A stretch of 64,000 bases of DNA from Leptobacterium flavescens (GCF_010671605.1 NZ_JAABOO010000001.1:1178001-1242000), one strand, 5' to 3'. Numbered from the stretch's first letter, positions 44,584 through 54,046 are shown. A program made the numbers and translations. The notes: generated by a model not told the origin, from the letters alone.

Positions 44584-45506
44584 AGGAATTTCTGCCGTTC
44601 GATCAGGTAGGTAAGCAGGATCTTATTCAGGTCTTTGGCAATATCCGCCTCCACATATTTGATCCTGTATTGCGCACATTTTAATTTCAAGTCGTCGAAA
44701 TAAGCTTTCACCGCCTTTTCGTAATTCTCCTTTATGTTATGCGCATAGAGATTGATATGGTCTCCTGTTTCCACATCTACAAATCGCTTCGGGCGGTTAT
44801 CGAAATCGAAATGGAATTCCTTTTCCTTGTCCATTACGTGGAAGAGGATCACCTCGTGTTTGTTATATTTTAAATGCCTGAGGGCATCAAACAGTTTTTC
44901 GGCCTGTGTTTCCGTCTGGAACATATCGGTAAACAAAAAGATCATGCTCCTGCGGTGGATCTTTTCGGCAATCTGATGCAGATAGGTATAGGTCTTTGTT
45001 TGCTTATCTTTACTGGTACTGCTGAGAACATTTCCGAGTACTTCCATCAGCATTCTGTAGTGCCTTTCACTCCCTTTTTCCGGAGCGTAAAAATCATAGG
45101 TGTCGGAATACACACTTAATCCTACCGCATCTCTCTGGCGTTTCAGCAGGTTCATTAATGAAGCAGCTGCCAGTGCAGAAAACCCAATTTTATTGAGTTT
45201 ATCTATTGTTTGCTCCTTTAGGATCGGGAAATGCATGGAAGAAGAATTGTCGACGATCAGGTGACACCTGAGGTTGGTCTCCTCCTCGTAGCGTTTGGTG
45301 TACAGTCGATCGGTCTTTGCAAAAAGCTTCCAGTCTATATGACGGGTGCTTTCTCCCTGATTATAGATCTTATGTTCTGCAAATTCTGAAGAAAAACCGT
45401 GAAACGGACTCTTATGCATCCCGCTGATAAACCCCTCAACTACCTGGTTGGCCAATAGCTCCAGATTCTTAAACTTGGCAATATTCTCTTCTCTCAGTAA
45501 ACTCAT
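44580..45506 (-). CDS. DUF58-family protein (von Willebrand A-like fold)
   Basis: The 308-residue protein has the DUF58 signature near residue 45 (YNQGESTRHIDWKLFAKTDRLYTKRYEEETN) followed by a vWA-like segment LIVDNSSSMHFP, where DNSSSM is a MIDAS-type DxSxS motif, and FLFTDMFQTE. In many bacteria DUF58 proteins are encoded with MoxR ATPases and vWA membrane proteins, and in Bacteroidota with the BatA-E set; no MoxR or Bat genes are visible here. It starts 25 bp after the stop of the peptidase-side region and is probably its own unit. Confidence 0.88.
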   Translation of the reverse strand: MSLLREENIAKFKNLELLANQVVEGFISGMHKSPFHGFSSEFAEHKIYNQGESTRHIDWKLFAKTDRLYTKRYEEETNLRCHLIVDNSSSMHFPILKEQTIDKLNKIGFSALAAASLMNLLKRQRDAVGLSVYSDTYDFYAPEKGSERHYRMLMEVLGNVLSSTSKDKQTKTYTYLHQIAEKIHRRSMIFLFTDMFQTETQAEKLFDALRHLKYNKHEVILFHVMDKEKEFHFDFDNRPKRFVDVETGDHINLYAHNIKENYEKAVKAYFDDLKLKCAQYRIKYVEADIAKDLNKILLTYLIERQKFL

Positions 45507-45531
45507 TCCTCTTCTCTTTCCTTCTCTAAAT

Positions 45532-48096
45532 TTAGCTTTTTATTTTTTGTGCCCTGAAAAGCGGGTCGGCCGCCTGCAGTAATTTTGCCTTAAGTACAGG
45601 ATTGTAATCAGGGTGCCTGTCCAGAAAAGCCCTTACCTCCCGGTATGCGTTCTCAGAACTGAAGGCTCCCACTGTATTGACCAGCCATCGCTTCGGAAAA
45701 AAGATATCCCCGGTTAATTGTATCTCCTCCAGCAATTCCAGGCTGGTATTGATGTATTTTTCAGAAGAAGCTGCCCTCAGAGGGTGATTCAGATAACCAA
45801 GTGATGTTAACACCCAGGCTTCTTTCTCCCTGTTCTTCGCATCTCTGAGCGATTCAAAGAAAGCGTCTCTCACAGCAGTATCATTAGACAGGGAAGGTCG
45901 CAAAAATTCAAAACGCTTTCTCCTGTCGGCATTTTTTATATCATCGGTGGCCTTGTCGAGGATACTCTCCGCTTCCGGATGCCTGTAAATGGCCAAAGAA
46001 GCAGCAATCTGACTAAGGTCGTTATTGGAAAGGTTCAATCCTTTTATTTTTTCGTTTTCATTCCAAAGCTTATAGAGTAGTTCCTGCCCTTTTTCATTAT
46101 ACGCCAGGGAACGATACAATCCAAAAACAGTTCTTTTAATGTTTCCTTCTGTATTCTTGTACAATTCATTCCTCAGTTGTGCTTCCAGGTCATCAACCAG
46201 TTTATCTCTTTGTTCCGATGAAATATAGGTCCAGAATATGGTTCTCAACTGCCCGACTATTAGCGAGAGTATCAGCTCTTCCTTTTCTGATGACAGACTG
46301 TTTCTAAGCACGTTCATCACCTTTATAGGAGCTACTTCCCCATCCAGCATATTCTCATAAAGGTTCAGGTAGCTTTGTGCTCTTGCCACCGGGTCCTGAA
46401 TAGCCGGAATTGCTTCTATATTATCTTTTTGAAGCGGGAAGATCCCGTATCCTATTCCGTTGTAGTTGAAGATAATATCATCGGGAGTTTTCCATCCTTT
46501 TACCTCAGGGATCTCCGTTGATTTTCCTTCTATGTTGGCTTTGGCCGTTCTAATTTCATCCCCGTAAACAAAAGCAATATCAAAAAGCTGTGTCCACAGT
46601 TTATCCGATCCGTCCTCTGCCTGCTGGTCTACCCTGAAACTTTCTATAGTTCCGTCACTTGTCTTGAGTTCATAAGTAAACTTTGGCCTTCCCGGTTGAT
46701 TTACCCATACCTCACTCCATTTTTTCAGATCTGCCGGGGTCCTGGTATCCAGAATGGAGATCAGCTCCGGCCAATCAGCATTATTATTGGCGTAAGTTGA
46801 AATATATTCCCGGATCCCGTCCCTGAAATTATCCTCTCCGATAAGGGTTTCCAACTGGCGCATCATAATAGGAGCCTTATTGTAAATGATCCTTCCGTAA
46901 AGGGTCCCTGCATTTTTCAGGTTATCCAGGTACTGACGAATGGGAGTTGCTCCTTCGGTCCTGTCTTCACTATAAGCACTCGGATAATGAGCGGTCAGGA
47001 ATTGTAATTTGTGATTAATATCGGGAAAGGTGGGATTTACGATCTTATCTGCCATAAAGTTGGCGAAAACCTCCTTCATCCACACATCGTTAAACCATTT
47101 CATGGTAACCAGGTCGCCGAACCACATATGGGCTGTTTCATGTGCTATTAAACGTGCACGTCCCAGTTTCCGGCTTTCGGTAGCATTTTCATCCAGAAAT
47201 AAGGAAGACTGACGGTATTGAATGGCGCCCACGTGCTCCATCCCGCCATACTGAAAACCGGGAATAGTTGCAAAGTCCAGTTTCTGAAAAGGGAATTTAT
47301 AGGCAGTATAATCTTCCAGAAAGGAAAGTGAGCGTTCGTGAATCTTAAATATTTCATCGGTACTGGCTTCCAGCCGCTCTTCATTGTCCTCCCTGTGAAG
47401 CAAAGTCATCTCAAAATGTCCCGGATTCTGCGTTACTTCGGTAAAAACCCCTGCGACAAATGAAAAGAGATAGGTACTCATTTTATCGGAAGTATTGAAG
47501 TGATATACGGTTTTACCGGCTTCCTGTGTTTTTTCTTTCAGGTTTCCGTTAGCCAGGGTATTCCAGGATTCCGGAACTTTCAGGCTGAGCTCGTATGTGC
47601 TTTTCAGGTCGGGTTGATCAAAACAGGGAAAAACGGTACTGGCTCTGTCGGGAACTAATAGAGTGTATAAGAAATCCTCATTGCGGTTAAGCGATAATTC
47701 TCCTGCAACAAAATCGATTTCCACCTCATTCGCCCCTTTTTTGAGATTGTCTTCTGCAATGATAATATGCTCATTCCTGTGATCGATCTCTATCTCATTT
47801 CCATTTACTCTGATGGCTTTCAGGTGAGAAGCATCCTCATTAAAATCGATGATCAGAGGACGGGAAACTTCATTGATCTCCAGGTTGATAGTTTCCTTTG
47901 CGTTGATCTTCTCATTTTTATCTGCCGGGATATCGAACATCAGCCTATAGCGGATATCCGAATAATGTTGTTTTCTGTATTGTGCGATCTCCAGGGGAAT
48001 ACCTTTATCGATCTCCAGTTTTGTTTCTTTCCGGTCTTGTTGGCAGGAGCTTAAAAAAAGAAGCAGGGCAATTATTGAGAAGGAAATTCTTTTCAT
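45532..48096 (-). CDS. M1-family aminopeptidase lipoprotein
   Basis: The 854-residue protein has lipobox LSSC (about residue 18). The M1 core shows GGMEHVGAIQYR in place of the usual GAMEN exopeptidase motif, and the zinc site HETAH (319-323) with the third ligand Glu342 in MKEVFANF. An upstream transition-state Tyr lies in the RIIYNKAPIMM region. The C-terminal helical ERAP1-like domain follows. It removes N-terminal residues from peptides outside the cytoplasm. It lies 80 bp after the thioredoxin terminator on the same strand and has no other functional link to it. Confidence 0.93.
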   Translation of the reverse strand: MKRISFSIIALLLFLSSCQQDRKETKLEIDKGIPLEIAQYRKQHYSDIRYRLMFDIPADKNEKINAKETINLEINEVSRPLIIDFNEDASHLKAIRVNGNEIEIDHRNEHIIIAEDNLKKGANEVEIDFVAGELSLNRNEDFLYTLLVPDRASTVFPCFDQPDLKSTYELSLKVPESWNTLANGNLKEKTQEAGKTVYHFNTSDKMSTYLFSFVAGVFTEVTQNPGHFEMTLLHREDNEERLEASTDEIFKIHERSLSFLEDYTAYKFPFQKLDFATIPGFQYGGMEHVGAIQYRQSSLFLDENATESRKLGRARLIAHETAHMWFGDLVTMKWFNDVWMKEVFANFMADKIVNPTFPDINHKLQFLTAHYPSAYSEDRTEGATPIRQYLDNLKNAGTLYGRIIYNKAPIMMRQLETLIGEDNFRDGIREYISTYANNNADWPELISILDTRTPADLKKWSEVWVNQPGRPKFTYELKTSDGTIESFRVDQQAEDGSDKLWTQLFDIAFVYGDEIRTAKANIEGKSTEIPEVKGWKTPDDIIFNYNGIGYGIFPLQKDNIEAIPAIQDPVARAQSYLNLYENMLDGEVAPIKVMNVLRNSLSSEKEELILSLIVGQLRTIFWTYISSEQRDKLVDDLEAQLRNELYKNTEGNIKRTVFGLYRSLAYNEKGQELLYKLWNENEKIKGLNLSNNDLSQIAASLAIYRHPEAESILDKATDDIKNADRRKRFEFLRPSLSNDTAVRDAFFESLRDAKNREKEAWVLTSLGYLNHPLRAASSEKYINTSLELLEEIQLTGDIFFPKRWLVNTVGAFSSENAYREVRAFLDRHPDYNPVLKAKLLQAADPLFRAQKIKS

Positions 48097-48120
48097 TGAA
48101 TTTTTACTTTTGAACTAAAA

Positions 48121-48152
48121 ATAAAAAAGGTCTGACCATCGGCCAAACCTTT
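48121..48152 (-). terminator. Rho-independent terminator of trxA
   Basis: On the minus strand AAAGGTTTGGCC pairs with GGTCAGACCTTT (two G-U pairs) across a short GAT loop, followed by TTTTTTAT. It lies 24 bp past the thioredoxin stop. Confidence 0.8.
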
Positions 48153-48176
48153 AACTATTTATTTAAAAATATCTTC

Positions 48177-48497
48177 TTAGTTCAATAAAGAATCTAGAGC
48201 TTCCGTATAAGTGTTTTTAGGAGCAACACCTACTTGTCTTCCTACTACTTCACCATTTTGGAATACTAATACGGTAGGGATGTTTCTCACTCCGTATTTA
48301 GCTGCGAACTCCTGGTTAGCATCTACATCTACTTTCCCAACTACAGCTTTCCCTTCGTATTCTTTACTAATTTCCTCGATAACCGGACCTACCATTCTAC
48401 AAGGTCCACACCAGGCAGCCCAAAAGTCTACCAATACTGGTTTCTCGCTATTTAAAACTACATTTTCGAACGTAGCATCTGTTATTTCTAATGCCAT
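48177..48497 (-). CDS. trxA: Thioredoxin
   Basis: The 106-residue protein is a single thioredoxin domain. It has DFWAAWCGPC with redox Cys30 and Cys33, the Asp26-equivalent buried acid in VDFWA, the cis-Pro in VRNIPTVLVF, and the GRQVGVAPKNTY end. Size and lack of signal peptide match cytoplasmic TrxA. It reduces disulfides in ribonucleotide reductase and other proteins with electrons from thioredoxin reductase. It has its own promoter element and a strong terminator, so it is monocistronic. Confidence 0.97.
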   Translation of the reverse strand: MALEITDATFENVVLNSEKPVLVDFWAAWCGPCRMVGPVIEEISKEYEGKAVVGKVDVDANQEFAAKYGVRNIPTVLVFQNGEVVGRQVGVAPKNTYTEALDSLLN

Positions 48498-48536
48498 TGT
48501 ATTAAATTTAAATTAATTGTTACTCAATTATGCGTG

Positions 48537-48544
48537 CAAATTTA
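48537..48544 (-). promoter_or_regulatory. Possible -7 element of the trxA promoter
   Basis: TAAATTTG on the minus strand matches the TAnnTTTG -7 consensus and lies 39 bp before the trxA ATG. No clean TTTG occurs at the expected -33 spacing. Confidence 0.45.
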
Positions 48545-48675
48545 GTCAAATATTTTTCCAAACCTTACACTAGCGATATTTGTTTTAACTATTTGGCAAT
48601 TAGAATTGTTTATAAATATCCTTTCCCAAAAACAAGTGACCTTCCCGGGATAGAACATCGGTTTTTCATCAAAAA

Positions 48676-49629
48676 TCAATAATATTTGATTGTTCTCTCT
48701 ATACGATACCGTGCTTTCCCCTTTATATAAGTGGTCTTGGCTTTCCAATTTCCTTTATCGTCATTAACATATCCGGTCATAGATCTTATGGTCATCCTCC
48801 TATCTTCCACCTTTTCATAGAGACTGGTTCTGAGCAGTCTTTTTTTACCAACAATGGTAATGTAGTCATAGATCGTATTTGTTTCTCTTTTAAGCGGGAA
48901 ATCGGAATATGAATATATGGATAATATCCTCCCGTCGGGATCATAGTTTGTTTCCGATTTTTTCTTTCCCTTACTATCGTACACCGTTTCTTTTCTTTTT
49001 ACCCCCTTAGAATGATAGCTATATTCGTATCTGCGGCTTTCCTCTTTATTAGCGTGATCTATAAATTCTGTTTTATCTCCCTGTTTGTTGTACTGATATG
49101 TTTTTTCTACTGAAGCTTTTCTCCCTTCTTTATAGGTACGGCTCACTTCCAGCAGATTATCTTTTTTGTCGTATTTGTAGAATTCGGTAAAGAAAACAGG
49201 GCCACCATCCTTTGTGTAATATACCTTATACTCTGTTCTGTTTCCTCTCCGGTCATATTTAAAATGATGCTCCTGCTCTACGTTTCCATCCTTATTTATC
49301 CATTTGATCCTGGTATTATTTTGCGCATCATCATAGGTGTACTCATATTTTCCTATAAAACTCTGATCCGGATTATAAAATTTTATCTCCGTGTAATTTC
49401 CCGCCTCGTTAAAACTAATAAAGGAATCAGTCCGGTTTGCGTATTCGCTTTTCCGTTCAATTTTAATCACTTCATCTCCTTCTTTCCTGACCTTATAGGA
49501 AATCTCTTCAACAGATTTCACTTTGCCTTTGAGGCCATCTTTTTCCAGGTGATTTTTGTATTCTTTTGTGTCTGCAGAACTACTCAGGACGAGTATGGCG
49601 AATAATCCAAGTATTATTTTGAAATTCAT
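48676..49629 (-). CDS. Exported YD-repeat-like protein of unknown function
   Basis: The 317-residue protein has a signal peptide (KIILGLFAILVLSSSA). The mature part is made of about eight short repeats of the form Y-x-Y-D-x-x-G/N-N-x-T/L, such as KYEYTYDDAQNNTRI, HHFKYDRRGNRTEY and YKYDKKDNLLEV, a pattern related to YD/RHS repeats but without the RHS core or a toxin tip. It probably forms an elongated beta structure outside the cytoplasm. It is transcribed alone; an 11-bp inverted repeat lies 38 bp upstream. Function unknown. Confidence 0.75.
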   Translation of the reverse strand: MNFKIILGLFAILVLSSSADTKEYKNHLEKDGLKGKVKSVEEISYKVRKEGDEVIKIERKSEYANRTDSFISFNEAGNYTEIKFYNPDQSFIGKYEYTYDDAQNNTRIKWINKDGNVEQEHHFKYDRRGNRTEYKVYYTKDGGPVFFTEFYKYDKKDNLLEVSRTYKEGRKASVEKTYQYNKQGDKTEFIDHANKEESRRYEYSYHSKGVKRKETVYDSKGKKKSETNYDPDGRILSIYSYSDFPLKRETNTIYDYITIVGKKRLLRTSLYEKVEDRRMTIRSMTGYVNDDKGNWKAKTTYIKGKARYRIERTIKYY

Positions 49630-49666
49630 ATTTTCAGCATTTATTTATTGTCTGGTTTGGAAACGG

Positions 49667-49701
49667 ATACTTTAAATCTCCGATGCAATTATTTAAAGTA
49701 T
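49667..49701. promoter_or_regulatory. 11-bp inverted repeat upstream of the YD-repeat small protein
   Basis: ATACTTTAAAT (49667-49677) and ATTTAAAGTAT (49691-49701) are perfect complements with a 13-nt spacer, 38 bp before the start at 49629 and after the modC stop. It could be an operator or a weak terminator for neither strand (no T-run). Confidence 0.4.
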
Positions 49702-49785
49702 TCAACTAAAAATAGAAAAAAAATACAACTTACTGTTATACTGTGCAGTACACCGGTATCATACTCGTATTATCTATAAAAACAC

Positions 49786-50658
49786 TTAAGGGAGTTTTCT
49801 GATGATAGGATTAAATGCCTTTGAAGCCACAAGGACTTTATCCCCTATCTGAAGTTTTTTCACTTCATCTTCATCGGCTACTACTTTTACGAGGTCTTTT
49901 CCTATCAGAATAGAAATAATAAAGATAAAATCCTGCTTTTGTATCCCGATCACTTCTCCGCTAAACTGGAATTTCCCGCTTACATCTTTAGACAGCAGTA
50001 TTTTATCGGGTTTTCCATCTTTAACTATATTTCCTTCTTCCAGAATGAGCATTCTGTCGGACATTTTCAGGATCTCGGAAACATCGTGGCTAACCAGAAT
50101 AGTGGTCAGTTCGTATTCCCTGTGCAGTCTGAGGATATAATCCTGTAAACTTATACGCATTTCCGTGTCGAGAGCTGATAAAGGTTCATCCAGCATTAAT
50201 AGTTGCGGCCTTTGTACCAGGGCTCTTGCCAATGCCACTCTTTGTTGTTGCCCTCCCGAAAGGGTCTGAGGTTTCCGGTTCTCCAGGTTCCCCAATTCCA
50301 CTAACTCTATAAGCTCATCAACTACAGACTTATCCTTCTTCCCTAAAGCAAACAGCAGGTTTTCTTTGACGGTCATATTGGGGAATAAAGCGTAATCCTG
50401 AAAAACAAAGCCTATATTTCTCTTTTGAGGAGGGAGATTAATTCCGTTGTTTGTATCCAGCCACAAGGTTCCGTTCATTGCAATACGGCCTTCATCCGGT
50501 AAGAGCAGTCCGGCCAGCATTCTGAGAACAGAAGTTTTTCCTGCACCCGATTTTCCGTAGAGGGTTACAAACTCTCCTTTTTCCAGCTTAAACCCGGTAT
50601 TGAGCTTCATTTCTCCGTTAGCGGACATGAGTTTTTTATGTAGGGAAACCTCTATCAT
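49786..50658 (-). CDS. modC: Molybdate ABC transporter ATPase
   Basis: The 290-residue ATPase has Walker A GKSGAGKTS, Q-loop NIGFVFQDYALFPNM, signature LSGGQQQRVALARAL, Walker B LLMLDEPLSALD and the H-loop His in VSHDVSE. A C-terminal TOBE/Mop-like domain (about 225-290) is typical of ModC, which binds molybdate. It powers import through ModB. Its ATG overlaps the modB stop by 4 bp, so it ends the operon modA, Mop/TOBE, modB, modC. Confidence 0.93.
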   Translation of the reverse strand: MIEVSLHKKLMSANGEMKLNTGFKLEKGEFVTLYGKSGAGKTSVLRMLAGLLLPDEGRIAMNGTLWLDTNNGINLPPQKRNIGFVFQDYALFPNMTVKENLLFALGKKDKSVVDELIELVELGNLENRKPQTLSGGQQQRVALARALVQRPQLLMLDEPLSALDTEMRISLQDYILRLHREYELTTILVSHDVSEILKMSDRMLILEEGNIVKDGKPDKILLSKDVSGKFQFSGEVIGIQKQDFIFIISILIGKDLVKVVADEDEVKKLQIGDKVLVASKAFNPIIRKLP

Positions 50659-51326
50659 TTCCAGAAACGTTTTAAATATCCGCCATTAACCAGATATACC
50701 ACTAAAAGAATAGTAAATGTAAGTGCAAAAAGGATCATGGAATAACTGTTCGCAGCTCCGTAATTCAGAGCTTCCACCTCATCATAAATTGCTATGGATG
50801 CTACTTTGGTCTCTCCCGGAATATTTCCTCCGATCATAAGCACTACCCCGAATTCTCCTATCGTATGGGCAAATGCCAATACTATTCCGGTAAGCAATGA
50901 AGGTCTGATATTAGGAAGTAATACTTTAAAGAGTGTTGTTATCCTTGACTTTCCCAAAACATAGGATGCTTCCCTTAGATTCGGTGAAAGATTTGCAAGA
51001 CCCGACTGGATGGGATGTACCATAAAAGGCAGACTGTAGATCATAGATGCCAGTACCAGGCCTTCGAAAGAGAAAACCATTTGCAGGCCAAACCATTCGT
51101 TCAGCCATCTACCAAAGTCATTGGAAGGGCTAAAAGCAACCAGCAGGTAAAAACCCAATACGGTGGGAGGAAGTACCAGGGGCATACTTACCAGGGTCTC
51201 AAACACCGGTTTTAAACGCCATTTGGAATAAGCAAGCCAATATGCCAGGGGAATGGAAACGATAAATAATAACACCGTGGTTATCAATGCCAGTTTTAGA
51301 GTTAATATGATAGGCCCCCAATCCAT
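50655..51326 (-). CDS. modB: Molybdate ABC transporter permease
   Basis: The 223-residue membrane protein has five to six helices and the ABC permease coupling loop EASYVLGKSRITTLFKVLLPN followed by GEFGVVLMIGGNIPGETKVAS, which is typical of ModB. Length is normal. It forms the channel with ModC. It overlaps the TOBE gene by one base (TAATG) and modC by 4 bp. Confidence 0.93.
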   Translation of the reverse strand: MDWGPIILTLKLALITTVLLFIVSIPLAYWLAYSKWRLKPVFETLVSMPLVLPPTVLGFYLLVAFSPSNDFGRWLNEWFGLQMVFSFEGLVLASMIYSLPFMVHPIQSGLANLSPNLREASYVLGKSRITTLFKVLLPNIRPSLLTGIVLAFAHTIGEFGVVLMIGGNIPGETKVASIAIYDEVEALNYGAANSYSMILFALTFTILLVVYLVNGGYLKRFWK

Positions 51327-51724
51327 TATTCCGACAGCATTATTTCATTGGTTTTGATCATGGCCGTAACTTCAGAGCCGGTTTCCAGGCCCAGCTGGTT
51401 TACTGCATTGGTCGTAATGATCGAAGTAATTTTCCCCGCTTCGGTATCCACCACTAATCTGGAAAGCAGGTCGCCTTTTTCTATAAACCCTATCGTTCCC
51501 GGGAGCTTATTCTGTAAACTGATATGATTTTCTTTTCCCTTTCCGATAATAACTTCTGTTTCTTTAAAAATAAGCTGGATCTTGCTTCCGGGAGTAAGAT
51601 ACGCAGCTGTCTGAGGGGTATCTATCACAATTGCCGAGAGGGTTATCCCCTCCACATCTACATATACCAGCGACAGGCTGTCTTTAACACTGAGGTTTTT
51701 TATTTCTCCTTTTAAGATATTCAT
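51326..51724 (-). CDS. Tandem Mop/TOBE-domain molybdate-binding protein
   Basis: The 132-residue protein consists of two Mop-type repeats (about 1-65, KGEIKNLSVKDSLSLVYVDVEG; about 70-130, LPGTIGFIEKGDLLSRLVVDTEAGKITSIIT). Such molbindin-like proteins bind molybdate or tungstate and either store it or regulate uptake, but no DNA-binding domain is present. It is embedded in the operon between modA (4-bp overlap) and modB (1-bp overlap). A molybdate buffer or sensor is the likely role. Confidence 0.85.
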   Translation of the reverse strand: MNILKGEIKNLSVKDSLSLVYVDVEGITLSAIVIDTPQTAAYLTPGSKIQLIFKETEVIIGKGKENHISLQNKLPGTIGFIEKGDLLSRLVVDTEAGKITSIITTNAVNQLGLETGSEVTAMIKTNEIMLSE

Positions 51725-52479
51725 TTTGCGATTGCCGTATAGCCGAATTGCCTTAAAATTTCCCGGCCTTTATCCGAAAAGAGGAAATTATAAAATTTTT
51801 GTGCCTCCTCAAACATATTCCTGTTGTTTTTGAGGATCACCACTCCCTGCGTAATGGGGGTATGGATATTAGGATCTATTGCCACCCATCTCCCCCTGGC
51901 TTTCATTCCGGGGGACAGAACTACGGATTTTGAGGTAAAGCCTGCTTCGGCAGCACTCGAAACTACAAACTGGTTAGTTTGGGAAATACTTTCTCCGAAA
52001 ACCAGTTTCTCTTCCACTGCCTCATAGATCCCGTTATAGCGGAGCACTTCTATCGCTGCATTTCCATAAGGTGCTGTTTTAGGATTGGCAAGGGCAATAT
52101 GCTTTATTTCATTTCCGGTAAGTTTTTCTATGGAAACATCTGTGCTGTCAATTATACTCCACAATACCAGTCTTCCGTAAGCATAGGCCTCAGGGGCTGC
52201 TTCGGTTAATCCTTCATCAAAAAGCTCGGTCGGGTACTTCATATCTGCGGAAACAAAAACATCAAAAGGGGCTCCTTCCCGGATCTGGGCACTTAATTTA
52301 CCTGATGAACTTACGACTGCATCACAGGCAACTCCCGATTGTTCTTCAAAAGAAGTTATCAGTTCTTTCATTACAAACTGCATATTTGCAGCAGTTGCAA
52401 TGGTAAGTTTCTCGGGTTCTGTTTTTTTACATCCGAAGATCGTTATAAGGAGAATGATCTGAAGTATTGTCTTTTTCAT
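51721..52479 (-). CDS. modA: Molybdate-binding lipoprotein
   Basis: The 252-residue protein has lipobox IFGC (about residue 17) and a type-2 periplasmic-binding-protein fold with the ModA pattern: LTIATAANMQFVMKELI, VVSSSGKLSAQIREGAPFDVFVSAD and the hinge region KTAPYGNAAIEVLRYNG. Length is normal. In Bacteroidota a lipid anchor takes the place of the free periplasmic protein. It delivers molybdate or tungstate to ModBC. It is the first gene of the mod operon, 58 bp after the GNAT stop. Confidence 0.93.
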   Translation of the reverse strand: MKKTILQIILLITIFGCKKTEPEKLTIATAANMQFVMKELITSFEEQSGVACDAVVSSSGKLSAQIREGAPFDVFVSADMKYPTELFDEGLTEAAPEAYAYGRLVLWSIIDSTDVSIEKLTGNEIKHIALANPKTAPYGNAAIEVLRYNGIYEAVEEKLVFGESISQTNQFVVSSAAEAGFTSKSVVLSPGMKARGRWVAIDPNIHTPITQGVVILKNNRNMFEEAQKFYNFLFSDKGREILRQFGYTAIAK

Positions 52480-52537
52480 CTGTTGAGGATCGGGTTGCTA
52501 AAAGTAAGGAATTTTAACCTAAAAGACCGGGTCTGCC

Positions 52538-52990
52538 CTATTCTATCAGCACTCCTATATCATCCCATACCAGCCAGTGTTCGCTGAGTTTTCTTGCGCG
52601 GTTTTGTTTGTAGAAATTTTGTGCTTTTTCATCATCGGGGTCTGCATCAACACATATTTTACGGGCTTGCTGCCCGACAAACCATTTGGTAAGTACTTTA
52701 AGGAGTTCCGAAGCTATGCCCTTTCTCTGATAAGTCGGATGCACATTGATCCACTGTAATTCTCCATCACAATTAAAACGACTGCTCAGATGTCCTGCAA
52801 TAAAACCGATTATCTTTTCATTGTCGGAGGCCACATACAGTACTCTTGGCGGGAGGGCGTACTGAGGGTTACGTTCCCCACCGATATAACCGGAAATACG
52901 ATTGGTCCAGTATTCTCTGGTACCCCAGTCCATCGATCGTAACTTAGCCAGGTCGGGGATATCACTTGTATTTACTTCTCTGTATTCCAT
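52538..52990 (-). CDS. GNAT-family N-acetyltransferase
   Basis: The product is 150 residues from the ATG at 52990; the longer frame to 53059 overlaps the HXXEE gene too far. GNAT features are the central strands VASDNEKIIGFIAGHLSS and LQWINVHPTYQRKGIASELLKVLTKW, which contains the acetyl-CoA binding R/Q-x-x-G-x-A motif, and the C-terminal NFYKQNRARKL. Substrate unknown. It overlaps the upstream HXXEE gene by 19 bp, suggesting coupling. Confidence 0.85.
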   Translation of the reverse strand: MEYREVNTSDIPDLAKLRSMDWGTREYWTNRISGYIGGERNPQYALPPRVLYVASDNEKIIGFIAGHLSSRFNCDGELQWINVHPTYQRKGIASELLKVLTKWFVGQQARKICVDADPDDEKAQNFYKQNRARKLSEHWLVWDDIGVLIE

Positions 52991-53382
52991 AGTTTTACGG
53001 TTTTTTTGTATGTATACCTTAAATAAACGGCTGCAATTAAAAGGAAAGGAGCCGTCCATAGTCCGGGAATATAATTTTTCTCATAGAAAGACCACAGAAG
53101 GTGCCCAAGGCCGTTTACGATTTCCAGAACTATCCAGAACCAAATAAAAAAGGGAGCAAAACGATGATTCGTACGAACAATGAACAACCAGCAGAAAATA
53201 CCAAAGACAAAGAGCCCGACATTAATTACCAAAAAGCCGGTTTCGATATCGGAGGAGATAAGTCCGCTTAAATATTCGGCTGGAGCAGAGACTTCCCATA
53301 ATTTACCTATATATTCTTCAGTCGAATGTAATGCCTGGACCAGAACAAGTATTAAAAAACGGATTTTCACTCTCGGTTCCAT
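52972..53382 (-). CDS. HXXEE-domain membrane protein
   Basis: The 136-residue protein has four hydrophobic segments and the family motif His-x-x-Glu-Glu in ALHSTEEYIGKLW, plus the second element NGLGHLLWSFYEKNYIPG. Members are small integral membrane proteins of unknown activity, perhaps metal-dependent. It lies 10 bp after the preceding gene's stop and overlaps the GNAT gene. Confidence 0.85.
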   Translation of the reverse strand: MEPRVKIRFLILVLVQALHSTEEYIGKLWEVSAPAEYLSGLISSDIETGFLVINVGLFVFGIFCWLFIVRTNHRFAPFFIWFWIVLEIVNGLGHLLWSFYEKNYIPGLWTAPFLLIAAVYLRYTYKKTVKLWNTEK

Positions 53383-53392
53383 ATCTTATGCG

Positions 53393-54046
53393 TTAAGATT
53401 GATTAAAATCGACCGGAGAATTACAGTTCCTTATTTTTAAAAAACCTCTTCTGCTAAAATACTTCCTGAGTTTTTCAAATTCATTTGTACTGTAAGAATC
53501 AATATGTAAAGATCCGTGTTTACAAAGGGAGATAACGGTATCCGACTGGGTGTAACCCATTAAAAAACCAGGTAAGCTGGCATTGCACCGGATCAGCCAG
53601 AATAAATGGGGAATAAATTCTATAAGTTCTTTCCCCTTCAGTTCAAATCCACCGTTAAAAGTAGCGTCAATACGTTTTTTAAGATAGTTCAAAGCCTTTT
53701 GCACAGCCTTGTGATCATTCTCCTGATATAACCAGGGTGTGGGCCAGTCTCCCAGGACCAGTAAACTTTCCTGTCTGAAGAATTTTCTAAGCCCTTCCAG
53801 GCCCAGTGCCAGGTCCAGGAGATATTTCTTTGGTGTTTTCTTAGACGGAATAAGAGTGATCTTCCCGTGATATTCGATATTCAGGTGAGGTGAAAACGGA
53901 TTTACATCTTTCATCTCCTCAAAATGCTTCAGCTCCTCTTCTTCCGAAGGACGGTATTTGCTTTGCTGAGCACCTATAAGATGTTCTGTAAAAACCTGAT
54001 TCATTTTTAATATTTCAGCACGGGACCTTATCATATCAAAAGACAT
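53393..54046 (-). CDS. Hypothetical protein with a Trp/aromatic-rich core
   Basis: The product is 217 residues from the ATG at 54046; a GTG at 54052 is also possible, and an internal ATG at 54004 would give a shorter form. It has no signal peptide or membrane helix. The central segment (LLVLGDWPTPWLYQENDHKAVQKALNYLKK) and the C-terminal helical part (FIPHLFWLIRCNASLPGFLMGY) suggest a soluble alpha/beta fold. No family is recognised. It is followed by the HXXEE gene on the same strand with a 10-bp gap, so they are probably in one operon. Confidence 0.6.
   Translation of the reverse strand: MSFDMIRSRAEILKMNQVFTEHLIGAQQSKYRPSEEEELKHFEEMKDVNPFSPHLNIEYHGKITLIPSKKTPKKYLLDLALGLEGLRKFFRQESLLVLGDWPTPWLYQENDHKAVQKALNYLKKRIDATFNGGFELKGKELIEFIPHLFWLIRCNASLPGFLMGYTQSDTVISLCKHGSLHIDSYSTNEFEKLRKYFSRRGFLKIRNCNSPVDFNQS

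Noticed and set aside
48542-48748. Minus-strand 68-aa frame overlapping the YD-repeat protein's 3' end
   Set aside because: It overlaps the end of a well-supported gene in another frame and runs through the trxA promoter region; no start context or protein pattern.
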